Assembly: GCA_000283575.1 (NCBI GenBank)
Contig: AP012044.1
Span: 248,001-312,000 of the forward strand
Length of the DNA stretch: 64,000 bases
Direction: 5' to 3'
Origin: Oscillibacter valericigenes Sjm18-20
GTDB taxonomy: Bacteria > Bacillota > Clostridia > Oscillospirales > Oscillospiraceae
Shown: positions 33,798 through 44,183 of the stretch, piece by piece
Layout of the letters: each line of letters begins with the position of its first letter
Position numbering within the stretch: the stretch's first letter is position 1
The notes under the pieces: model-generated
Seen by the model: only the letters and a program-made list of their open reading frames with translations
Told to the model about the DNA's origin: nothing
The model's database searches: none
Translations under genes and position numbers: made by a program

Positions 33798-36700
33798 GAC
33801 TGTTCTCCTTTTCTTTCGTATCATCCGCCGCCAGACGGAGGTCCTCCACCAGTGCTGTCGCCGTTTCCAGCACGTCCGTGCCGGGCCGCAGCTGCATCGT
33901 CAGCATAGGGATGTCTCCGGCACTGAGCGTCAGCAGCTGCCGGTATTTGGGCAGTGCGCACACCGCCGCCAGGGCCTCCGGGTGGAACACGCCCAGCTCC
34001 AGACGCAGCCGGTCGCCTTTTTGACTCAGGTCGGTAACGCCGGCGGCCTGAGCCGCCGCCCGCAAAAGCGCCACATCCAGCAGCGCCAGTACGGGTTTGG
34101 GCGGATCGCCGTAGCGGTCCATAAGTTCGTCCAGAATCTCGCCGGAGTCCTCCGGCGTCCGGATGGCGGCAATACGGCGGTACAGGTCCATCCGCTGCTC
34201 CGCCGAGGGGACATACCGCTCGGGGAGATGGGCGTTCACCGTCAGGTCGGCGGTGCATTCCGCCGATTGAGCGGGCTGTTCGTTCTTTTCCTCCAGTACC
34301 GCCTCCTCCAAGAGCTTTAGGTACATGTCGTAGCCCACGCTCATCATATATCCAGACTGCTCCGGCCCCAGCAGATTGCCGGCGCCCCGGATCTCCAGAT
34401 CCCGCATGGCAATTTTGAACCCGGAGCCAAACTCCACGTATTCCCGGATAGCTCCCAGACGCTTACTGGCGTTCTCCTGCAAAATTTTGCCCGGGCGGTA
34501 GGTGAGGTATGCGTAAGCCCGGCGGGTGCTGCGGCCGATGCGGCCGCGAATCTGGTGGAGCTGGGCCAGCCCCATCCTGTCCGCGTCCTCAATCACCAGT
34601 GTATTCACGTTCGGGATATCAATGCCTGTTTCTATGATGGTGGTGCACACCAAAACGTCCACCTCACCGTCCACCATCCGGCCCATCACGTCGGAGAGCT
34701 CCTGCTCCGACATCTTTCCGTGGCCGATGGCAATGCGGGCCTCCGGTCCCAGAAGCTTCTGGATCCGTCCCGCGGTGACGTCGATGGACTCCACCCGGTT
34801 ATGAAGGTAGTATACCTGCCCGCCCCGGCCCAGTTCTCGGCGAATGGCATCCGCCACGATCTCCCAGTCGTGCTCCAGCACGTAGGTCTGCACCGGCTGG
34901 CGGTCTGCGGGGGGCTCCTCGATGGTGCTCATGTCCCGAAGGCCGGACAAAGCCATGTTCAGCGTCCGGGGAATAGGGGTCGCGGAGAGGGTGAGCGTAT
35001 CCACCTGTTTGGCCATCTCCTTGAGGCGTTCTTTATGGGTGACGCCGAACCGCTGCTCCTCGTCGATGACCAAAAGCCCCAGATCTTTGAACTGCACAGA
35101 TTTTTGCAGCAGCTTGTGAGTGCCGATCAGCACGTCCACTCCACCGGTGCGGGTGGCTTCCAGAATCCGTTTCTGCTCCTTGGATACTGTGAATCGGGAC
35201 AAGACTTCCACGTTTACGGGGAAGCCGGCGAAGCGGCTCATGGCGGTGGCATAGTGCTGCTGGGCCAAAATGGTGGTGGGTACCAGAATCGCCGCCTGCT
35301 TGCCGTCCAGCACACATTTCATCACGCCCCGGAGAGCCACCTCCGTCTTGCCGTATCCCACGTCGCCGCACAGCAGGCGGTCCATGGGCCGGGGCCGCTC
35401 CATATCGGCCTTGATCTCCTCCACGGCCCGGAGCTGATCGTCTGTCTCCGGATAGGGGAAGGCGTCCTCAAATTCCTGCTGCCAAGGGGAATCCGGCGAA
35501 AAGGCGAAGCCGGGCTGCTTCTGCCGGGCGGCATATAGGGCAATAAGGCCCTTGGCCAGGTCCTTCGCCGCGGCTTTTGCCTTGGATTTGGACCGGGCCC
35601 ACTCCGTGCCGCCCAGCTTGTTCAGCCGGGTATGCTCGTTGTTTTCGCCGCCGCCGATATATTTGCTGACCTGATCCAGCGCTGTCACCGGCACGTAAAG
35701 GCAGTCCCCCGCGGCGTAGTCAATCTTGATATAGTCCTTCTCCACGCCGTCCACCGGCATTTTCCGGATGCCCGAAAACCGGCCCACGCCGTGCTGGGCG
35801 TGGACCACCAGATCGCCGGGAGAGAGATCGGTGAAGGACTGGAGTTTCTGCCGGTTGGAGTCCTTTTTCGGCTTCTGCCGCTTCCGCGCCGCGGGTGCCA
35901 GCTGCCCCTCCGTCAGCACCGCCAGACGGAGCTGGGGCCACTCGCTGCCCGCGTTCAGCGCCCCGGCGGTAAGCCGCACCTCGCCCGCAGCTGGCATGGC
36001 GGCGTTTTTCAGATCCAGCGCGGCCGGAACGCCCCGCTCATCCAGCAGCCGTAGGAGGTTTTTTGCCCGCGCCTCGCCGCCGCAGAGAATGAGCACGCCG
36101 TAATCCGCGGCCCGGTAGTGCTTCAAGTCCTCCGCCGCGGTCTCAAGGCTGCCGCCATAGGAGGGAAGCTGCTTTGTGGTGAGGTTTACCAGTGCCCTGG
36201 GGGGTATGGGATAGCGGGAAGTGGGGAGAGACGTCTCCATCACAGTGGGAAAGTCGGCCAATCGGGAGAGCAGCTCCTCCCCGGTCATGGCGAGATGGGA
36301 AAACGCCCCCGCCAGCACTCCGGCTTCCAGCAGCGCCTCCGTGTCCTGCTTGGCTTGCAGGGCAAAGCCCTTGATGCGTTCCTCCACCCGCGCCGTCTCG
36401 CTTAAAAACACTACCGCGTTTGCGGGCAGGTAGTCCACCCCCCACGACGCCTCCGGATACACGGCGCACAAATACCGGTCCGCGCCGCCTAAGGCTCCGC
36501 CGTCCCGCAGTCGGGCGGCGTCTGCCCGCAGGGTCTCCGCAGTCGCGGCAGCCCGCCCCTTTTTTTCCAGCTTTTCCGCCTCTTTGTCCAAGGCAGCGGC
36601 AAGGCCCGCGACTCCGCCGGGGGCCTGATGGGGCAGCACCTCGGCAGCGGGCAGCAACAGCGCCGATTTGATGTTTTTCACCCGCCGCTGTGTGCCGGGG

Positions 36701-37320
36701 TCAAACACTCCCATGGAGTCGATCTCGTCGTCGAACAATTCACAGCGCACCGGCTGGCTCATAAGGGGCGAGAACACATCCAGAATCCCGCCGCGGACGG
36801 CAAACTGCCCCACGCCCTCCACTTGCTCGCACCGGGTGTATCCGGCGGCGGATAGCTGGTCCGACAGTTCGTTCAAATCCAGCCTCTCGCCGACCTTCAA
36901 AGTTTTCGTCGCGGCGGAGAGCTGTTTTCGCGGCTGTGTCCGGGTCATCAGCGCGTCCGCCGTGGCAATGCAGACGGAGACTCTTCCCTTTGCCAGGGCA
37001 TACAGCGCGGCAAGACGGTTCTGCTCCCACGCGCGGGAGGATACCGCCCCCGCCCGGAACTGCCATTCCCGGCCGAGAAGAATCACCGGCTCCGCCCCTG
37101 TCAGGGTTCGAAGATCGCCCGCCAGGCGCCTGACCTCCTGCTCGTCGCCGCAAAGAAAGACCGCCGGGCGGCCCATGGATATGGCAATCGCCGCGCCGAC
37201 CACGGCGCGGTGAGCGCTTTGGAGGCCGGAGACCGCCACGGGACTTCGGCCGCTTGCAAGGCTTGAGACCGCCTCACGGAGCTCCGGAAGCTCATTCAGT
37301 TTTTTCAGGAGTTGTTCCAT
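33790..37320 (-). CDS. mfd: Transcription-repair coupling factor
   Basis: 1176 residues, full length. UvrB-homology region in the N-terminal third, RNA-polymerase interaction domain around FTDLSPGDLVVHAQHGVGRF, then the RecG-like helicase with Walker A LLCGDVGYGKTEVAL and the DEEQ box (LLVIDEEQRFGV), and the C-terminal TRCF domain. It removes RNA polymerase stalled at lesions and recruits UvrA. Downstream of pth, with 81 bases between. Confidence 0.97.
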   Translation of the reverse strand: MEQLLKKLNELPELREAVSSLASGRSPVAVSGLQSAHRAVVGAAIAISMGRPAVFLCGDEQEVRRLAGDLRTLTGAEPVILLGREWQFRAGAVSSRAWEQNRLAALYALAKGRVSVCIATADALMTRTQPRKQLSAATKTLKVGERLDLNELSDQLSAAGYTRCEQVEGVGQFAVRGGILDVFSPLMSQPVRCELFDDEIDSMGVFDPGTQRRVKNIKSALLLPAAEVLPHQAPGGVAGLAAALDKEAEKLEKKGRAAATAETLRADAARLRDGGALGGADRYLCAVYPEASWGVDYLPANAVVFLSETARVEERIKGFALQAKQDTEALLEAGVLAGAFSHLAMTGEELLSRLADFPTVMETSLPTSRYPIPPRALVNLTTKQLPSYGGSLETAAEDLKHYRAADYGVLILCGGEARAKNLLRLLDERGVPAALDLKNAAMPAAGEVRLTAGALNAGSEWPQLRLAVLTEGQLAPAARKRQKPKKDSNRQKLQSFTDLSPGDLVVHAQHGVGRFSGIRKMPVDGVEKDYIKIDYAAGDCLYVPVTALDQVSKYIGGGENNEHTRLNKLGGTEWARSKSKAKAAAKDLAKGLIALYAARQKQPGFAFSPDSPWQQEFEDAFPYPETDDQLRAVEEIKADMERPRPMDRLLCGDVGYGKTEVALRGVMKCVLDGKQAAILVPTTILAQQHYATAMSRFAGFPVNVEVLSRFTVSKEQKRILEATRTGGVDVLIGTHKLLQKSVQFKDLGLLVIDEEQRFGVTHKERLKEMAKQVDTLTLSATPIPRTLNMALSGLRDMSTIEEPPADRQPVQTYVLEHDWEIVADAIRRELGRGGQVYYLHNRVESIDVTAGRIQKLLGPEARIAIGHGKMSEQELSDVMGRMVDGEVDVLVCTTIIETGIDIPNVNTLVIEDADRMGLAQLHQIRGRIGRSTRRAYAYLTYRPGKILQENASKRLGAIREYVEFGSGFKIAMRDLEIRGAGNLLGPEQSGYMMSVGYDMYLKLLEEAVLEEKNEQPAQSAECTADLTVNAHLPERYVPSAEQRMDLYRRIAAIRTPEDSGEILDELMDRYGDPPKPVLALLDVALLRAAAQAAGVTDLSQKGDRLRLELGVFHPEALAAVCALPKYRQLLTLSAGDIPMLTMQLRPGTDVLETATALVEDLRLAADDTKEKENSHV

Positions 37321-37401
37321 AAATGTTCCTTAATGTTCCTTTTTGACGCCGCGGGCGGCGCGGCCCCGGCCATTGAGACTGCCAAATGACGCCGGAGACT
37401 T

Positions 37402-38001
37402 TCAGTTGAAGCGATTCATCGCTTTTTGGCAGTCGCCGCTTTCGATAATACACTCCGCCGCATCGATGGCGCGGGCAAAGGTGTCCAGCAAAATCTTCCG
37501 GTCCGCCTGAGAGGGGACGCCGATAACCCAGTCGATCATGTCCCGCTCCTCCCCGGTGCCGCCGGGATCGCCAATTCCAATTTTCACCCGGGGGAACTGA
37601 TCCGTACCCAGGTAAGCGATGATATTCTTGATGCCGTTGTGTCCCCCGGCGGAACCGGAGGGCCGCACCCGCAGCTTTCCCACGGGCAGGGATACGTCGT
37701 CATAAATGACCAGCACGCGGTCGGCGGGGATCTTGTAAAACTGCGCCGCCTCGTGTACGGCCTCGCCGGAGAGGTTCATAAAGGTCTGGGGCTTCATCAC
37801 CAGAACCCGCGCACCGCCGAACCGCAGGATGTTATATGCGGATTTGAACTTCACCTTGTTCAGCTTTACGCTTTGCTTCTCCGCCAGCAGGTCCACGGTG
37901 AGAAAGCCCATATTGTGCCGGGTCCTCGCGTATTTCTCCCCGGGGTTCCCGAGGCCCACCAAAAGCCAGTCCACTCCGGAGGATTTATTTCCAAACAACA
38001 T
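37402..38001 (-). CDS. pth: Peptidyl-tRNA hydrolase
   Basis: 199 residues. The signature GLGNPGEKYARTRHNMGF with catalytic His, VMKPQTFMNLSGEAV, and LVIYDDVSLPVGKLRVRPSG with the catalytic Asp. Releases tRNA from prematurely dropped peptidyl-tRNA. The pth-mfd pair is conserved in Firmicutes. Confidence 0.96.
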   Translation of the reverse strand: MLFGNKSSGVDWLLVGLGNPGEKYARTRHNMGFLTVDLLAEKQSVKLNKVKFKSAYNILRFGGARVLVMKPQTFMNLSGEAVHEAAQFYKIPADRVLVIYDDVSLPVGKLRVRPSGSAGGHNGIKNIIAYLGTDQFPRVKIGIGDPGGTGEERDMIDWVIGVPSQADRKILLDTFARAIDAAECIIESGDCQKAMNRFN

Positions 38002-38067
38002 GGTTTCATTTCCTTTTAAATATTCGTATTCATCCCACCGCGCGAAAGAACGCGGCAGACGAAAAGC

Positions 38068-38652
38068 CTATAGGCTTTTTCGTACAATTTTGCGAATTTT
38101 ATTCAATACCTTTTCAGGGATCTGCTTTTTGTTTTTCGTCCCGGACAGAACAACCTTTCCCGCCATCGTCATGCCGGAGGTATGTAGCACTTCCCGCATG
38201 GCGCGGATACAGCCGCTGCTCTGCCCGGCTAAATAATTAAATGGAAAGGGCGTGGTGCAGGCAGTAATCAGCATATATTTTTGTTCCTTTTTAAATCTCC
38301 CGTGGGGAATCCCCGTCGGCCCCTCCTCCATGGTAAGGCCGGCAATCCGGTCAAACAGGGCTTTTAGCACCGCCGGCACATTGGCAAACCATGTGGGAGC
38401 CGCCAGGACGATCAGGTCGCTCTCCTGGAGCAACGCGGCAATCCCGGGCAGGTCGTCCTGGATCACACACCTACCTTGAGACCGGCAGGCCATACATCCC
38501 GTGCAGTATTGAATATTTTTTTCATAGAGATCAATGACCACTGTGTCATAGCCGCAGCTTTTTCCCTGCTGCACCGCCGTATCCAGCATGGAAGCCACTT
38601 TCCCGTGCTTTCTCGGTGTGGCTTGGATGGCAAGCATTTTTTTCGTCTTCAA
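38068..38652 (-). CDS. Flavodoxin-like NADPH-dependent FMN reductase/iron-sulfur flavoprotein
   Basis: 194 residues. The start is uncertain: TTG 38652 (MKTKKMLAIQATPRKHGK, with AAGG nearby) is preferred to ATG 38637. The flavodoxin phosphate loop is QATPRKHGKVASM. A CxxCMACRSQGRC motif, CTGCMACRSQGRC near residue 53, could hold an iron-sulfur cluster or reactive cysteines as in the ISF family. Hydride-transfer oxidoreductase of unknown partner. Sits between prs and pth. Confidence 0.75.
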   Translation of the reverse strand: MKTKKMLAIQATPRKHGKVASMLDTAVQQGKSCGYDTVVIDLYEKNIQYCTGCMACRSQGRCVIQDDLPGIAALLQESDLIVLAAPTWFANVPAVLKALFDRIAGLTMEEGPTGIPHGRFKKEQKYMLITACTTPFPFNYLAGQSSGCIRAMREVLHTSGMTMAGKVVLSGTKNKKQIPEKVLNKIRKIVRKSL

Positions 38653-38685
38653 AGAGCACCTTGCCTTTCCCAAATTCAACACACA

Positions 38686-38714
38686 CAAGGCGGGAAGAAC
38701 CTCTCCCCGCCTTG
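38686..38714 (-). terminator. Hairpin after prs
   Basis: CAAGGCGGG and CCCGCCTTG pair, with a loop of about 11 bases. No strong T run, so the terminator role is moderate. Confidence 0.5.
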
Positions 38715-38740
38715 CCGATTCAGTTTCACTGCGACTCCGT

Positions 38741-39700
38741 TTAACGGAACAGCTTGGAGATGGAGACCTCCTGATAGATACGCTCGATGGCCTCGGCGAA
38801 CATGGGGGCCACGGGGAGGTATTTGATCTTCTCGGACTTGCCCGCGTCAATGGGGGCGATGGTGTCCAGCAGGGCCAGTTCCGTGATGACACTGTTGTTA
38901 ATGCGGTCAATGGCCGGCCCGGAGAGGACACCGTGGCTGGCGCAGGCGTGGACGCTCTTGGCACCGCCCACGTCGATCAGCGCCTGTGCGGCGTTGCACA
39001 GGGACCCGCCGGTATCCACCATATCGTCGAAAATGATGCAGTCCATGCCCTTTACGTCACCGATGACGTTCATGACCTCGCAGCTGTTGGCCTTCTGGCG
39101 GCGCTTATCCACAATCGCCAGATTCATGTGCAGCTTCTGGGCGAAGGCACGGGCGCGGGCCACGCTGCCCACGTCGGGGGACACCACCATCATATTCTCG
39201 CAGTTGGCGCCGAACTTCTTGGCGTAGTAATCCACAAAAATGGGGTTGCCTGCCAGATTGTCCACAGGGATATCAAAGAAGCCCTGAATCTGAGAGGCAT
39301 GTAAATCCATGGTTAGCACCCGGTCCGCGCCTGCGGCGGTGAGCATGTTGGCCACCAGTTTTGCGGTAATGGGGTCCCGGGCCTTGGCCTTGCGGTCCTG
39401 CCGGGCATAGCCGTAGTATGGCATGACGGCGGTGATACGTCCCGCAGAGGCGCGCTTCAGCGCATCGATCATAATGAGCAGCTCCATCAGGTTGTTGTTG
39501 ACGGGGGTGGACGTGGACTGGACCACGAACACGTCGCTGCCGCGAACCGTCTCATAAAGGGAGACGAAGACTTCACCGTCGGAGAAGGTCCCCACCTCCG
39601 ACTCGCCCAGTTTGGTTCCCATCAGTTTGCAGATCTCTGCCGCCAGCTGGGGGTTGGAGTTACCGCAGAATACCTTTACATCCTTACCGTGAGAAATCAT
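38741..39700 (-). CDS. prs: Ribose-phosphate pyrophosphokinase
   Basis: 319 residues from ATG 39700 (GAGGGCGTTGTT upstream). Motifs: GYARQDRKAKARDPITAKLV, MDLHASQIQGFF, and the PRPP-binding loop IIFDDMVDTGGSLCNAAQ. It makes PRPP from ribose-5-phosphate and ATP for nucleotide, His and Trp synthesis. It follows the GlmU-like gene on the same strand, the conserved glmU-prs order. Confidence 0.96.
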   Translation of the reverse strand: MISHGKDVKVFCGNSNPQLAAEICKLMGTKLGESEVGTFSDGEVFVSLYETVRGSDVFVVQSTSTPVNNNLMELLIMIDALKRASAGRITAVMPYYGYARQDRKAKARDPITAKLVANMLTAAGADRVLTMDLHASQIQGFFDIPVDNLAGNPIFVDYYAKKFGANCENMMVVSPDVGSVARARAFAQKLHMNLAIVDKRRQKANSCEVMNVIGDVKGMDCIIFDDMVDTGGSLCNAAQALIDVGGAKSVHACASHGVLSGPAIDRINNSVITELALLDTIAPIDAGKSEKIKYLPVAPMFAEAIERIYQEVSISKLFR

Positions 39701-39755
39701 AACAACGCCCTCTTTCTTTTGTTCTGAATATACTTTCATCAATTTTATTTGGCTC

Positions 39756-40871
39756 TTATTTGCCGTTCATCTTCCGCCGTCGCGCGGCCCAGCCTTCCTT
39801 GTTCTCCTGCTTCACCCGGGCCACGGCCAGCGCGTCCCCGGGAACATCTTTGGTAATGGTCGCCCCCGCTGCAATATAGCTGCCCTTTCCAACGGTGACC
39901 GGGGCCACCAGATTCGTGTTGCAGCCGATGAAGGACTCGTCCTCGATGGTGCAGCGGTATTTATGGAACCCGTCGTAATTCGTGGTGACGGTGCCGCACC
40001 CGAAGTTGACCTTTTTGCCCACGTCGCTGTCGCCCACGTAAGTCAGGTGGGAAATTTTCGTCCCATCCCCGATGGTGGAGTTTTTGACCTCCACAAAGTC
40101 GCCCACCTTAATGTCGTCTCCAATATGGGAGCCCGGCCGAACGTAGGCGAAAGGACCCACATGGGTCCGCCGGCCGATGGAGGACTCGTTGATCTGAGAG
40201 GCGTTGACCTCCGTTTCGTCCCCCACGGTGCAGCTGTGCACCATGGTATTTGGCCCGATGACGCAATCCCGGCCTATGGACGTCTCGCCCCGCAAAATGG
40301 TTCCGGGCAGGACCATAGTCCCCCGACCGATTTCCGCCCGGGGGTCAATATAGACTGCGCCGGGGTCCAGAACCCGTACACCGTTTGCAAGGTGCCGCCG
40401 GACGATCTCGTCCCGCAGGTGCAACTCCACGTCCTGAATATCGGCGTCGGTATTCAGGGCGATCCACCCCCGTTCGCCATCCACGTTCTGTAAAAAGATC
40501 GTGGCGGCTTTTCTCCAGCCCTCCGCCAGTGTGGAACCATCGGCAGAATAGACATACCCCTCTCCGGCCCGCTCAGCCGGAATCACCGGACGGGGAATGA
40601 CAGTCACCCGCTGGGCTCCGGACACAAAATCCAACAGCCTTGGATGCTGGTCGGAAATCGTCACGTCGGTGTCTGTGGGGAAGCAGGCGCGGGCCGCGTC
40701 GGCATATTCCGAACCAGAGACAACAAAAAACCGCTCTACGCCGTCGTCTTTCAGCTTGCGGGCCACCCACGTAAGGATGGGGCAAAACAGAACGTCTTTC
40801 AGCATCAGCGGTATTTTCTGCTCCGGGTCCGGGGAAGTCGTCAGGAAAATAACTGCGCGTTTCTGATCCAT
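39756..40871 (-). CDS. GlmU-like protein with left-handed beta-helix, N-terminal domain degenerate
   Basis: 371 residues, where full GlmU has about 455. Residues 165-350 form the left-handed beta helix acetyltransferase, with GCGTVTTNYDGFHKYRCTI and FIGCNTNLVAPVTVG, normal for GlmU. The N-terminal ~160 residues lack the pyrophosphorylase signature LAAGxGTRM; only fragments such as PLMLKDVLF look related. It may make GlcNAc-1-P but not UDP-GlcNAc, with a separate uridylyltransferase elsewhere (inference). Genomic place before prs supports GlmU ancestry. Confidence 0.8.
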   Translation of the reverse strand: MDQKRAVIFLTTSPDPEQKIPLMLKDVLFCPILTWVARKLKDDGVERFFVVSGSEYADAARACFPTDTDVTISDQHPRLLDFVSGAQRVTVIPRPVIPAERAGEGYVYSADGSTLAEGWRKAATIFLQNVDGERGWIALNTDADIQDVELHLRDEIVRRHLANGVRVLDPGAVYIDPRAEIGRGTMVLPGTILRGETSIGRDCVIGPNTMVHSCTVGDETEVNASQINESSIGRRTHVGPFAYVRPGSHIGDDIKVGDFVEVKNSTIGDGTKISHLTYVGDSDVGKKVNFGCGTVTTNYDGFHKYRCTIEDESFIGCNTNLVAPVTVGKGSYIAAGATITKDVPGDALAVARVKQENKEGWAARRRKMNGK

Positions 40872-40957
40872 CGGTATTCCCTCCCTGAAAAAAATCTGCG
40901 GGGCACGGACACCCCGGCAGTCACTGCGAGATCCGTCGCAGAGTCGATTGCAAAATT

Positions 40958-40963
40958 ATTATA
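40958..40963 (-). promoter_or_regulatory. Extended -10 promoter of the GlmU-like/prs unit
   Basis: TATAAT preceded by TG one base upstream (TGtTATAAT) on the minus strand, with no good -35. About 90 bases upstream of the start. Confidence 0.5.
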
Positions 40964-41228
40964 ACAAAAATTTAAGGAAAATCCAGTGTTTCCTAGTAAA
41001 TTGTTTCAGAAAATTCCGGTTCCATTTCGGCAAAACGACGATTCCATAAAAAATATGTAGAAATTTAACAGTTTTTTGTTCAATTGGCCGCCGACTTCGG
41101 CATTTCGCAGAATTTCTCATGGTTTTGCAGTGGTTTTCTCTAAAAAAACGATTTTTTCATATAAAGAGGTTGAATTTATGAAGGTGATGGATTACAATTG
41201 ACCCGTCCATTTCAAATGGAGGGATACA
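40964..41228. other. AT-rich intergenic region
   Basis: Between the divergent GlmU-like and trmL genes. Very A+T-rich and without a recognised RNA. The trmL ribosome site (AAATGGAGGGATACA) closes it. A trmL promoter must lie here but is not clear. Confidence 0.4.
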
Positions 41229-41720
41229 ATGCTGAACGTTGTTCTTGTGGAACCGGAGATCCCGCAAAATTGCGGGAATATTGCCCGGACCTGCGCCGCC
41301 ACCAGCGCGCGGCTTCACCTGATCCGCCCCCTTGGGTTTGACATCTCGGACCGGGCCGTTAAAAGGGCGGGGCTGGATTACTGGCATCTGGTGGAGGTTT
41401 TCGACTATGAGAATCTGGATGATTTTTTCCGTCGGAATCCGGATGCCGCAGATATCTGGCTCACCACCACGAAAGCGCCCCGGCCCTACACGTCGGCGGA
41501 GTTCCGCGATGGCTGCTGGCTGTTTTTCGGCAAGGAGACCGCGGGACTGCCCGCAGATTTTCGAAAGGCCCATTACGACCGGTGTATCCGGCTTCCCATG
41601 CGCGCAGAGGCACGGAGCCTGAATCTCAGCAACACCGTGGCCATCTGCGTCTACGAGGCGCTGCGTCAGATCGGGTTCCCCGGTCTTTCCGGCGAGGGAG
41701 AAATGGCGGGAGGACGCTGA
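41229..41720 (+). CDS. trmL: tRNA (cytidine(34)-2'-O)-methyltransferase
   Basis: 163 residues. The SPOUT knot is visible: [30 protein letters not shown], and [19 protein letters not shown]. TrmL 2'-O-methylates the wobble C/U of leucine tRNAs with SAM. Stands 116 bases upstream of pgk on the same strand. Confidence 0.93.
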   Translation: MLNVVLVEPEIPQNCGNIARTCAATSARLHLIRPLGFDISDRAVKRAGLDYWHLVEVFDYENLDDFFRRNPDAADIWLTTTKAPRPYTSAEFRDGCWLFFGKETAGLPADFRKAHYDRCIRLPMRAEARSLNLSNTVAICVYEALRQIGFPGLSGEGEMAGGR

Positions 41721-41836
41721 GCGAGTGTTCCTGTCCGTGTGCAAAACTGCGGCGGCGGATATACTGTATGCAAGCTGCGATCCATCCGCACAGATTGAGT
41801 TTACATAGCGTATTGACATTTTCAGGGAGGATGTTT

Positions 41837-43030
41837 ATGAACTACAACAAGAAGACCGTCAGGGACGTGGATGTCCGCGGAAAGAATATTCTGCTTCGGT
41901 GCGATTTCAATGTGCCGCTGGACAAGACCACCGGGGCCATCACCAGCGACAAGCGCATTGTGGCGGCGTTGCCCACGATTCGATATCTGCTGGAAAACGG
42001 CGCGGCGGTTATCGCCTGCTCCCATCTGGGCAAGCCCAAGGGAGAGCGGAAGATGGAGCTGAGTCTGGCCCCGGTTGCAAAGCGCCTGGGAGAGCTTTTG
42101 GACAGGCCCGTGATCTTTGCCGCCGATACCGTGGGTCCCGACGCCAGGGCCAAGGCCGCGGCGCTGAAGCCCGGCGAGATCATGCTGCTGGAAAACACCC
42201 GGTTTGAAGCGGGCGAAACCAAAAACGACCCCGCCCTCGCCAAGGAGATGGCTTCCATGGCGGAGCTGTACGTATCCGACGCCTTCGGCTCCGTTCACCG
42301 GGCGCATGCTTCCACCGTGGGCGTGGCGGATTACCTGCCCGCCGTCTCCGGTTTTCTGGTTGCCAAAGAGCTGGAGGTCATGGGTAAGGCGCTGGACGAT
42401 CCCAGGCGGCCTTTTGTGGCGGTCCTGGGCGGCGCCAAGGTCTCCGACAAGATCAACGTAATCGGAAACCTTCTCGGCAAGGCCGATACGATTATTATTG
42501 GAGGCGGTATGGCCTATACCTTTGCAAAGGCCCAGGGTGGCTCCATCGGGCGGTCCCTTCTGGAAGCCGACAAGCAGGAGTTCGCGCTGGAGATGATCGC
42601 CCGAGCCAAAGAGAAGGGCGTGAAGTTCCTCCTGCCAGTGGACACGCTGGCGGCGAAAGAGTTCTCCGCCGATGCCAAGCCCGTTGTGGTGGATTCCATG
42701 GCCATTCCGGATGACATGCAGGGCCTGGATATCGGCCCGAAGACCGTGGAGCTGTTCTGCAATGCGGTGAAGGGAGCGGGCACGATCGTGTGGAACGGCC
42801 CCATGGGCGTTTTTGAATTCGACGCGTTTGCCGGCGGCACCCGCGCCATGGCTCAGGCCATGGCCGAGAGCGGCGCGGTGACCATCGTGGGCGGCGGCGA
42901 CAGCGCGGCGGCGGTGGAGCAACTGGGCTTTGCCGACCGGATTACACACATTTCCACCGGCGGCGGCGCGTCTCTCGAATTTCTCGAGGGCAAGGAGCTC
43001 CCCGGAGTAGCCTGCCTGCAGGACAGATGA
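41837..43030 (+). CDS. pgk: Phosphoglycerate kinase
   Basis: 397 residues from ATG 41837, eight bases after AGGGAGG. The signature [18 protein letters not shown] is at the start. The nucleotide-binding [14 protein letters not shown] and the C-terminal [18 protein letters not shown] follow. Transfers phosphate from 1,3-bisphosphoglycerate to ADP. First of three consecutive glycolytic genes; gapdh is not present here. Confidence 0.97.
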   Translation: MNYNKKTVRDVDVRGKNILLRCDFNVPLDKTTGAITSDKRIVAALPTIRYLLENGAAVIACSHLGKPKGERKMELSLAPVAKRLGELLDRPVIFAADTVGPDARAKAAALKPGEIMLLENTRFEAGETKNDPALAKEMASMAELYVSDAFGSVHRAHASTVGVADYLPAVSGFLVAKELEVMGKALDDPRRPFVAVLGGAKVSDKINVIGNLLGKADTIIIGGGMAYTFAKAQGGSIGRSLLEADKQEFALEMIARAKEKGVKFLLPVDTLAAKEFSADAKPVVVDSMAIPDDMQGLDIGPKTVELFCNAVKGAGTIVWNGPMGVFEFDAFAGGTRAMAQAMAESGAVTIVGGGDSAAAVEQLGFADRITHISTGGGASLEFLEGKELPGVACLQDR

Positions 43031-43185
43031 TCGCGTGAGGCGTTTAAAGCTTTTCTTTCGGGCTGGAGCGCTTTATGGGGTCCTGTATTTTTGAGAGCGT
43101 TCGTTTAGCCAAACTTTTTGTTCCGCGTCAGAAATTACCTTTTTCCTGTCAAACAACAGAACATATAGAAAAGGAAGTATAAAAT

Positions 43186-43959
43186 ATGAATCGTCGTTAC
43201 CGTAAAACTGTGATCGCCGGCAACTGGAAAATGAACATGACCGCCACCGAGACCAAGAAGTTCGCCGAGGATATGAAGAAGATCATGCCCAGGGCCAAGT
43301 GGTGTGATACCTTGATCTGCGTCCCCGCCTGCAATATATCCGTGGCTTCCCGGGCATTCAAGGATCTGCGGATTTCCGTGGGCGCAGAAAATGTCTACTT
43401 TGAGGAAAAAGGTGCCTATACCGGCGAGGTCTCTGCGGACATGCTGAAGGACCTGGCGGTCAAATATGTCATTGTGGGACACAGCGAGCGGCGGCAGTAT
43501 TTCGGTGAAACGGACGATGGCGTGAACAGGAAGGTCCACGCCGTTTTGAGCGCCGGTATGAGCCCCATCATCTGCGTGGGCGAGAGTCTGGAGCAGCGGG
43601 AGACCGGCATTACCAACGAGTGGATTGCGCTGCAGGTGAAAAGCGCGCTGAACGGCGTTCCCGCCGATAAGCTGCGCCGCTGCATCGTGGCCTATGAGCC
43701 CATTTGGGCCATCGGTACCGGCAAGACCGCCACGGCGGAACAGGCCGGCGAGGTGTGCAGCAACATCCGCGCCATAATCCGCGCCCTGTATGGCGCCCGG
43801 GTCGCTCGGTCCGTCACCATTCAGTACGGCGGGTCCATGAATCCCAAGAACGCCGCGGAGCTTTTGGCCCAGCCGGACATCGACGGCGGACTGATCGGCG
43901 GTGCCGCACTCAAGCCGGAGCAGTTTGTCGAAATCATCAACGCCGCGAATCAGGACTAA
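43186..43959 (+). CDS. tpiA: Triosephosphate isomerase
   Basis: 257 residues. N-terminal RKTVIAGNWKMNMTATETKK (Lys13 region), catalytic His in IVGHSERRQYFGE, catalytic Glu in AYEPIWAIGTGKTAT, and GGSMNPKNAAELL. Interconverts DHAP and glyceraldehyde-3-phosphate. It follows pgk by 155 bases, and GAAGGAAGTATAAAAT precedes the start. Confidence 0.97.
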   Translation: MNRRYRKTVIAGNWKMNMTATETKKFAEDMKKIMPRAKWCDTLICVPACNISVASRAFKDLRISVGAENVYFEEKGAYTGEVSADMLKDLAVKYVIVGHSERRQYFGETDDGVNRKVHAVLSAGMSPIICVGESLEQRETGITNEWIALQVKSALNGVPADKLRRCIVAYEPIWAIGTGKTATAEQAGEVCSNIRAIIRALYGARVARSVTIQYGGSMNPKNAAELLAQPDIDGGLIGGAALKPEQFVEIINAANQD

Positions 43960-44183
43960 ATCGTCACAAAGTTCGCTTCGTTCGTTTCCGCCCGACGGCA
44001 GAAACTGCTTTTGTCCCCTTGCGCCCCCTTTTCCGCCGCGGACGATATGGTCCTTGCAGCGGAACCGGACGGGGAACACGGGGACGGGCGGCAAGGTTCC
44101 GCATTCCTGAGGGCGCGGCCTTCCGCGGTTCCGGGGCGAAAAGCCCGGATCAATCGGCAGAGTTAGAAAGAGGTACTTGAATT

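Noticed and set aside
41822-42949. 375-residue minus-strand frame antisense to pgk
   Set aside because: Shadow of a GC-rich gene. It has no start signal and no family match.
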